Shown: piece by piece, positions 6,334 through 10,237 of the stretch | Layout of the letters: every line of letters begins with the position of its first letter | Position numbering within the stretch: the first letter of the stretch is position 1 | Source of the DNA: Holosporaceae bacterium | Lineage (GTDB): Bacteria; Pseudomonadota; Alphaproteobacteria; UBA3830 | Direction: 5' to 3' | NCBI GenBank assembly: GCA_031284345.1 | Contig: JAITAC010000033.1 | Span: 1 to 10,237 of the forward strand | DNA length: 10,237 bases | Notes under the pieces: model-generated | The model's input: the letters and a program-made list of their open reading frames with translations, nothing else | Databases searched by the model: none | What the model was told of the DNA's origin: nothing | Made by a program: the position numbers and the translations under genes

Positions 6334-7038
6334 GTGAAATTGCGTTCTATATTTTTGTATATTACCAAATGGCTGAGTAAATTTCAGAAAAAATCCCATA
6401 ATTTCACTGTGATTTTAGCTAAGCTTGCGGTCTTTTTCATAAGATTGGCGTTTCGCACAACCAAATGGATAGTCATGGGTGAACATTTCCCCAACCAATA
6501 TCATCAAACCGGACGTCCGTTTATCGTATGTCTTTGGCATGACCGGCTTATGCTGGCTCCACGTGTGTGGAAATGGAAAAAACCTCTACATGTGCTGGCG
6601 TCAGATCATCGAGACGGAAGGTTTATTGCAAAAATAGTAGAAAATTTTTCGATGCCCGCCGTATATGGTTCCACCGGAAAAGGTTTCGCCGCCGCCAAAA
6701 AATTAATACAACTGCTCCGCAAAGGCGAATATGTGGCGATAATTCCAGATGGCCCGCGGGGTCCAAGACATAAATTATATCCGGGAGTAATAGCCATCGC
6801 AAAATTGGCAAAGGCTGACATTCTTACATTCAGTTTTTGCGTAAAACGCTATTTTAGACTTAGCTCCTGGGATCGTTTTATAGTGGTTTGGCCGTTTAAT
6901 CGAGGAGTCATGGTGTGGAATAAGCCGGTTCTCTACGAGGATATCAAGAATATTTCAGAAGCAGAGGCCGTACAGCTGGTGGAATCGCGCATAAACGAAG
7001 CTTCCCGGGAAGCTCATAGGATCTTGACAGATGGGTAA
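6334..7038 (+). CDS. DUF374 lysophospholipid acyltransferase-like protein
   Basis: Encodes 234 residues, the family's usual length. Family text is clear: RPFIVCLWHDRLM (61-73), ASDHRDGRFIAKIVENF (89-105), VYGSTGKGFAAAKKLIQLLR (110-129), YVAIIPDGPRGPR (133-145), PGVIAIAKLA (150-159) and SSWDRF (177-182). It belongs to the LPLAT-like acyltransferases; H69 and D70 stand where the catalytic His/Asp are expected. An amphipathic, partly hydrophobic N-terminus (about 22-40) suggests inner-membrane association. The start is GTG at 6334, with CGGAG 10 bases upstream. Its last 8 bases overlap waaA; this pairing recurs in Alphaproteobacteria and points to lipid A or lipopolysaccharide acylation, though the true substrate of DUF374 proteins is not settled. 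Confidence 0.9.
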   Translation: MKLRSIFLYITKWLSKFQKKSHNFTVILAKLAVFFIRLAFRTTKWIVMGEHFPNQYHQTGRPFIVCLWHDRLMLAPRVWKWKKPLHVLASDHRDGRFIAKIVENFSMPAVYGSTGKGFAAAKKLIQLLRKGEYVAIIPDGPRGPRHKLYPGVIAIAKLAKADILTFSFCVKRYFRLSSWDRFIVVWPFNRGVMVWNKPVLYEDIKNISEAEAVQLVESRINEASREAHRILTDG

Positions 7039-8308
7039 ATTATACAAAATTTTATTTTTATTTTTATCGCCATTTCTAAAAATATATTTTTATCTGAGAT
7101 GTTTCTACGGAAAAGATCGACTCGGATCCGTTGGCTGTCACTTTGGTCGGGCCACAGTCTTCAGACCTGACGGTCCATTAATATGGGTGCATGCCGCCAG
7201 CGTCGGAGAATCTGCCGCTGCTTTGACCTTCATTCATCACATAAAAAAAAAATTTCCCGATCTAAATGTGCTGATTACCACCATAACCGTTACGGCCGCC
7301 GACACTATCAAATCCAAAATTGAAAAAATAAATAACTGTTGCCATCAGTATGTGGTTGCTGACAATCCGCTTTGGGTGAAACGTTTCTTGGACCATTGGA
7401 AAGTGGACGTCGCAGTTTTTTTGGAATCAGAAATTTGGCCCAATATTATTGACGCGCTCCATTCCAGGAATATTCCGATTTTTTTGCTGAGTGCAAGACT
7501 GTCTCCGAAATCTTTTCGTCGCTGGAGTCTGGCAAAAGGATTTTTTTCGCAGGTTCTGAAAAAATTTAAGGCAATATTGGCGCAGTCTCCGTTGGATGAA
7601 GAAAGATTCCGGCATTTTTCTCCGGAAAACACCACACAAATGGATAATCTAAAATATGCCAATCCTCCTCTCTCCTGCAATGAAAAATTACGGGAGATTT
7701 TTAGCGATCTCTGCAAAAATAAAAAAGTCCTGGTCGCCGCCAGCACTCACGAAAGAGAAGAAGAGGCCATAATCGAAGCGCATCTAAAATTAAAAAAATA
7801 TTTTGATATCGTTACCCTAATAATTCCACGACATCTGACGCGTCTCAAGAAGGTCTGCGAGGTTATGCGCCGGTACGGACTGAATTTTTTCCTGAGATCA
7901 GAAATAACTGAAAATAATTTCTCCCAACGCAGTGCCGAAATATATTGCGTAGACTCCTTTGGCGAAGTCGGAACATTTTTCCGCATTGCTGACGTATGCT
8001 TTGTGGGAGGCTCTCTCGTGCCCATAGGCGGCCACAACATCTATGAGCCGGTGGCTCTTGGCAAGCCGGTACTGCACGGTCCATTTATGGATAATGCTCT
8101 AGAAATCAGAGATTTTCTGCATTCACATCAGGTTGCATTTGAAGTTCGCAGTGGCGATGAAATCTTCGAGATTTGTCGCAAATTAATGGCAGACAATGAT
8201 GAATTGGAAAGAATATCCGCAATTGCGCAAAAAATTACCAAAAACGAGGCTCTGGCAAAAATAGATGAGGTAATGCAGCTGGATACCATAATCAAGACAG
8301 ATCTTTAG
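7031..8308 (+). CDS. waaA: 3-deoxy-D-manno-octulosonic acid (Kdo) transferase
   Basis: Encodes 425 residues, the usual length for this GT30 enzyme, which adds Kdo from CMP-Kdo to lipid IVA on the cytoplasmic face of the inner membrane. Residues 4-22 form the N-terminal membrane anchor. VHAASVGE (53-60) carries the catalytic Glu at 60. FLESEIWPNII and LLSARLSPKSFRRW follow in the acceptor domain, then VLVAASTHEREEE and IIPRHLTR in the second Rossmann fold, and the CMP-Kdo site VCFVGGSLVPIGGHNIYEPVALGKPVLHGP. The ATG at 7031 overlaps the preceding gene by 8 bases, with AGGA about nine bases upstream, so the pair is translationally coupled. How many Kdo residues it adds cannot be told. The number of intact motifs argues for a functional enzyme and therefore for a Kdo-bearing lipopolysaccharide. 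Confidence 0.95.
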   Translation: MGKLYKILFLFLSPFLKIYFYLRCFYGKDRLGSVGCHFGRATVFRPDGPLIWVHAASVGESAAALTFIHHIKKKFPDLNVLITTITVTAADTIKSKIEKINNCCHQYVVADNPLWVKRFLDHWKVDVAVFLESEIWPNIIDALHSRNIPIFLLSARLSPKSFRRWSLAKGFFSQVLKKFKAILAQSPLDEERFRHFSPENTTQMDNLKYANPPLSCNEKLREIFSDLCKNKKVLVAASTHEREEEAIIEAHLKLKKYFDIVTLIIPRHLTRLKKVCEVMRRYGLNFFLRSEITENNFSQRSAEIYCVDSFGEVGTFFRIADVCFVGGSLVPIGGHNIYEPVALGKPVLHGPFMDNALEIRDFLHSHQVAFEVRSGDEIFEICRKLMADNDELERISAIAQKITKNEALAKIDEVMQLDTIIKTDL

Positions 8309-8360
8309 CCTGTAAGGTCCCAAATAAATTTTCGAACATTCGCCTGTCGTTAACTTTGCG

Positions 8361-8389
8361 TTTACTTTTTTTAGGTAAATCATAATAAT
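8361..8389 (+). promoter_or_regulatory. Possible promoter of the exported repeat protein gene
   Basis: TTTACT (8361-8366), 17 bases, AATAAT (8384-8389); a start near 8396 would leave a very short leader that still includes the GGAG at 8399-8402. A TATAAT at 8391-8396 is too close to the ATG to serve as -10 for a leadered message. Confidence 0.3.
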
Positions 8390-8408
8390 CTATAATATGG
8401 AGTAAGAA

Positions 8409-9341
8409 ATGATATATAAGATTTTTCCGCTATGCTGCAGAACACTTTTTCTAGTAGCCTGTATTACCTGCAGCGCTTCATCTTTCGCCAGCACTGAAAT
8501 AGAAAATACAGGTTGCTCTCCAAATGCAATAGACGAATCAAAAACAATAACCAATCCGGAAACAGTCAGCGAAACAGCAATAACCAATCAAGAAACAGTT
8601 AGCGAAACAGCAATAACCAATCCGGAAACAGCTGACGAAACAGCAATAACAAATCCAGAAACAGCTGACGAACCAGCAATAACCAATCCAGAAACAGCTG
8701 GCGAAACAGCAATAACAAATCCAGAAGCAGTTAGCGAAACAGAAGCAGCTGGCGAAACAGCAATGGACGAATCAAAAACTATAATCAATTCAGAAACAAT
8801 GAGCGAAACAGAAGCGGAAGATCTTGTAAAAAATGTTTTTGCCCAATATCCTGCTCTGTTGAACAAATTCATTATTGAAAATAGAATGGCAACGCGCTCG
8901 CGATTAAAAAAAGATATGGAAAACGTTTCCAATGATTCAGTCATCGAGAAAATAGAGCCGTTCGTAAAAGAATTAAACAATGCAACTACCGAAGAACGTA
9001 GAGAAAAAATATTTGAGTTGCTGGAAAAAATTGTAACAGAATCCTATCATTTGCTTGTAAAAGACTTTAAATTAAATGAGTATAATGCTCTTCGTTTATT
9101 AAAAAAAATAGTATGGGCTATAGAGCCAACTAATTACAGCGTGATCGATGGTGTATTGTACATTACCAGCAGTAGAAAAAAGTTGGATGACCAAATCGCC
9201 CAAACAGATGACGATTTCGTATTTGCAGATGAGAAAAATCGAAATATGATGCTAGCAATTTTCCATAAAATAATTGTCGATGAAAAAAGCAAGGCGTCTA
9301 AACAGGCGACTGTTAAGCCAGAAGTAACTGCGGCTCCATAG
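8409..9341 (+). CDS. Exported protein with five 11-residue tandem repeats, function unknown
   Basis: Encodes 310 residues. Residues 1-27 read as a signal peptide (K4, R11, hydrophobic TLFLVACIT, then SSFA before a cleavage at about 27). LVAC (15-18) also fits a lipobox, which would make it a lipoprotein, but the hydrophobic core before it is short. Residues 49-103 are five tandem NPETVSETAIT-like repeats, bracketed by the related blocks DESKTITNPETVSET (42-56) and DESKTIINSETMSET (120-134). Residues 135-290 form a charged, mainly helical region (EDLVKNVFAQYPALLNKF, EERREKIFELLEKIV) with no family I recognise; the tail is Lys/Ala/Pro-rich. The ATG has GGAG six bases upstream. The layout of export signal, Glu/Thr/Ala-rich repeats and C-terminal domain matches that of the fkbM-like gene on the other side of waaA. 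Confidence 0.85.
   Translation: MIYKIFPLCCRTLFLVACITCSASSFASTEIENTGCSPNAIDESKTITNPETVSETAITNQETVSETAITNPETADETAITNPETADEPAITNPETAGETAITNPEAVSETEAAGETAMDESKTIINSETMSETEAEDLVKNVFAQYPALLNKFIIENRMATRSRLKKDMENVSNDSVIEKIEPFVKELNNATTEERREKIFELLEKIVTESYHLLVKDFKLNEYNALRLLKKIVWAIEPTNYSVIDGVLYITSSRKKLDDQIAQTDDDFVFADEKNRNMMLAIFHKIIVDEKSKASKQATVKPEVTAAP
8553..8717 (+). repeat. Five 33-base tandem repeats
   Basis: Units start at 8553, 8586, 8619, 8652 and 8685, each encoding N[PQ]ET[VA][SDG]E[TP]AIT. The last is followed by a partial, diverged copy to about 8762. Units differ by few bases, so copy number has probably changed recently and may vary between strains. Confidence 0.9.
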
Positions 9342-9596
9342 AATCGTAGCCGTTTCCTGCTAAAAGGATAATTGGTGGAAAAGGTGCCGGCGCACAACTA
9401 GATGTGGTGTAAATATGTGAAATAAGCTTCAGGATCAGGGCGTCCAAGAATCCAGATAGTTGCTAGGTTCGTTTCCTTGCCACCCATTGATTACGGCAGA
9501 CATGGATTCTGAGATTTATTTCCCATATTTATTAGAGCTGTTCATATATTCATCTCGGATAAAATCACATAGTATTATTAAGTTAATCATCGCGAA
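9342..9596. other. Intergenic region with no recognised gene
   Basis: About 255 bases. Short open stretches occur on both strands, for example a 32-codon frame from ATG 9502 to a stop at 9598 (MDSEIYFPYLLELFIYSSRI) and a minus-strand 22-codon frame from 9503. None has a convincing ribosome binding site or a family I know. The left end of the IS110 element must lie in or near this stretch, but I cannot place it. Confidence 0.4.
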
Positions 9597-9722
9597 ATGA
9601 GAAAGAGGACGTAATTTTTCTCATGGTTTTGAGACTTAACCGGTAGACCTCTCGATTGAATAATCGATTCGCAGTTAGGAGTCTCAGGACTTGCGATAAT
9701 CGGACGGTTGAGTGAGCCAAGT
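9597..9722 (+). ncRNA. Candidate IS110 bridge RNA (three stem-loops)
   Basis: Stem-loop 1: ATGAGAAAGA (9597-9606) pairs with TTTTTCTCAT (9615-9624), 10 pairs with one G-U, loop of 8. Stem-loop 2 starts on the next base: 9625-9636 pairs with 9680-9691 (12 pairs, three G-U), continued by TAAC/GTTA (9637-9640 with 9674-9677) after a two-base bulge, and topped by TCGATT-gaat-AATCGA (9652-9667). Stem-loop 3: ACTTG (9689-9693) with CAAGT (9718-9722) around a 24-base loop; it competes with the outer three pairs of stem 2. This lies directly upstream of an IS110 recombinase gene, where IS110-group elements encode their bridge RNA with a 5' hairpin, a target-binding loop and a donor-binding loop. The pairings are seen; the function is inferred. 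Confidence 0.5.
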
Positions 9723-9747
9723 GCTCGTATATGAGGATGATTTAAGC

Positions 9748-10119
9748 ATGACAAACATAGGATGTGACATAGGAAAAAGTAATTTAGATGTATTTATAGT
9801 AGGTAAATACAGTAAATTTGAAAATACATGTGATGGCATAGAGAAATTGATTTTAAAGATCAAGCGATTAGACGATCCCCGCATTATTTTAGAGCCGACC
9901 GGCGGATATGAGCGCTCATTATTGAAGGAATTATTTTCGAATCAAAGAAGCGAGTCAGTTGTGAATCCCTATTATGTAAGGAACTTTGCAAAATCTAAGC
10001 GTGATCTCGCAAAAACTGATAAGATAGACAGCAAGGTTTTGAGTGAATAGGGAGATAAAATGGATCCAAAAATCTATCACCCCAAAGACAATTTTCGTTT
10101 TGAATTAGAGGATCTTACA
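9748..10119 (+). pseudogene. IS110-family transposase, N-terminal domain, broken
   Basis: The text MTNIGCDIGKSNLDVFI, RIILEPTGGYERSLLKELF and VVNPYYVRNFAKSKRDLAKT followed by DKIDSKVLSE is the RuvC-like DEDD domain of IS110 transposases; the four acidic residues are D7, E49, D91 and D94. The ATG at 9748 is chosen for its place just before the family text, with GAGGA about 10 bases upstream. The frame stops at TAG 10048 after 100 residues. Reading through it gives GDKMDPKIYHPKDNFRFELEDLT, which continues the family text where a Tyr codon is expected at the stop, up to about 10119. After that the sequence no longer resembles the family and the Tnp20 C-terminal half with its catalytic serine is absent. 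The recombinase is therefore inactive. Confidence 0.85.
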
Positions 10120-10193
10120 CCAAATCCCATTGTTAAATATCCAAATAATTATTTTTACATAGTTGCGCAATTGTCGAATTTTGTAAGGAGTTG

Positions 10194-10237
10194 ATGAAGA
10201 TATCTAGAGAAGCTTCAAGACTCTCTAAAGTCTCAAA
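10194..10237 (+). CDS. Start of an unidentified gene, cut by window end
   Basis: An ATG at 10194 follows AAGGAG (10185-10190) and opens 14 codons, MKISREASRLSKVS, before the window ends. The spacing from AAGGAG to the ATG is short (three bases). The basic, Ser-rich opening is reminiscent of F1 ATP synthase delta subunits, but 14 residues cannot decide this. Confidence 0.3.
   Translation, partial: MKISREASRLSKVS

Larger units (their letters stand above)
9597..10119 (+). mobile_element. IS110-family element remnant
   Basis: The stretch consists of a structured non-coding 5' part (9597-9722) and the transposase N-terminal domain (9748-10119). The right part of the element is missing: recognisable transposase text stops near 10119 and a different gene seems to begin at 10194. 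The true left end is not resolved; IS110 elements lack terminal inverted repeats in most members. Confidence 0.6.

Noticed and set aside
8588..8980. Minus-strand open frame with VSG/VIA repeats.
   Set aside because: It is the mirror of the 33-base repeats in the real plus-strand gene, where a signal peptide and a ribosome binding site are present.
10218..10237. A 10-base inverted match (TTTGAGACTT) between the bridge-RNA stem and the window end, plus a small AGACT/AGTCT hairpin.
   Set aside because: The match falls in a stem and not in a guide loop, and it lies within a likely coding start; most likely chance.

Overview
The window looks like a piece of an AT-rich alphaproteobacterial chromosome, most likely from a host-associated lineage of the Rickettsiales/Holosporales kind. 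This is inference. It rests on the alphaproteobacterial style of the MarR regulator, the map-radC and acyltransferase-waaA pairs, the genes for signal-peptide proteins with acidic repeat linkers, and the decayed insertion sequences at both ends. No species can be named from the sequence alone.

Left edge (1-678): a decayed IS481-like transposase, cut by the window start, with a frame change at an A7 run, three in-frame stops and an internal tandem duplication. A minus-strand block follows: a MarR/LdtR-like regulator (842-1318) with its own strong sigma70-type promoter and an overlapping dyad, then radC (1631-2323), which overlaps the 3' end of map, the type I methionine aminopeptidase gene (2313-3101).

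Centre: after a divergent intergenic region, a plus-strand pair encodes a seven-repeat MORN/YwqK-like protein (3428-4036) and, with no gap, a DUF4280 PAAR-like protein (4037-4423). The pair suggests an orphan tip or cargo module of a contractile secretion apparatus. tRNA-Leu(UAA) with an encoded CCA follows (4456-4541), then about 300 bases holding only a 37-codon ORF or structured element and a perfect dyad.

Envelope block (4851-8308): a predicted exported FkbM-family methyltransferase with an acidic repeat linker, a DUF374 lysophospholipid acyltransferase-like protein, and waaA (Kdo transferase). The last two overlap by 8 bases and belong to lipopolysaccharide inner-core/lipid A assembly. 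Next comes a second exported protein, of unknown function, with five 11-residue tandem repeats (8409-9341).

Right edge (about 9597-10119): an IS110-family remnant. It has a DEDD transposase N-terminal domain broken by one amber stop and then lost, preceded by a stretch that folds on paper into three consecutive stem-loops, as expected for an IS110 bridge RNA. A new gene seems to start at 10194 and runs off the window.

The least ordinary points are the candidate bridge RNA, the signal-peptide-bearing FkbM methyltransferase, the MORN/PAAR-like pair, and the second exported repeat protein. No clear rho-independent terminator was seen anywhere.
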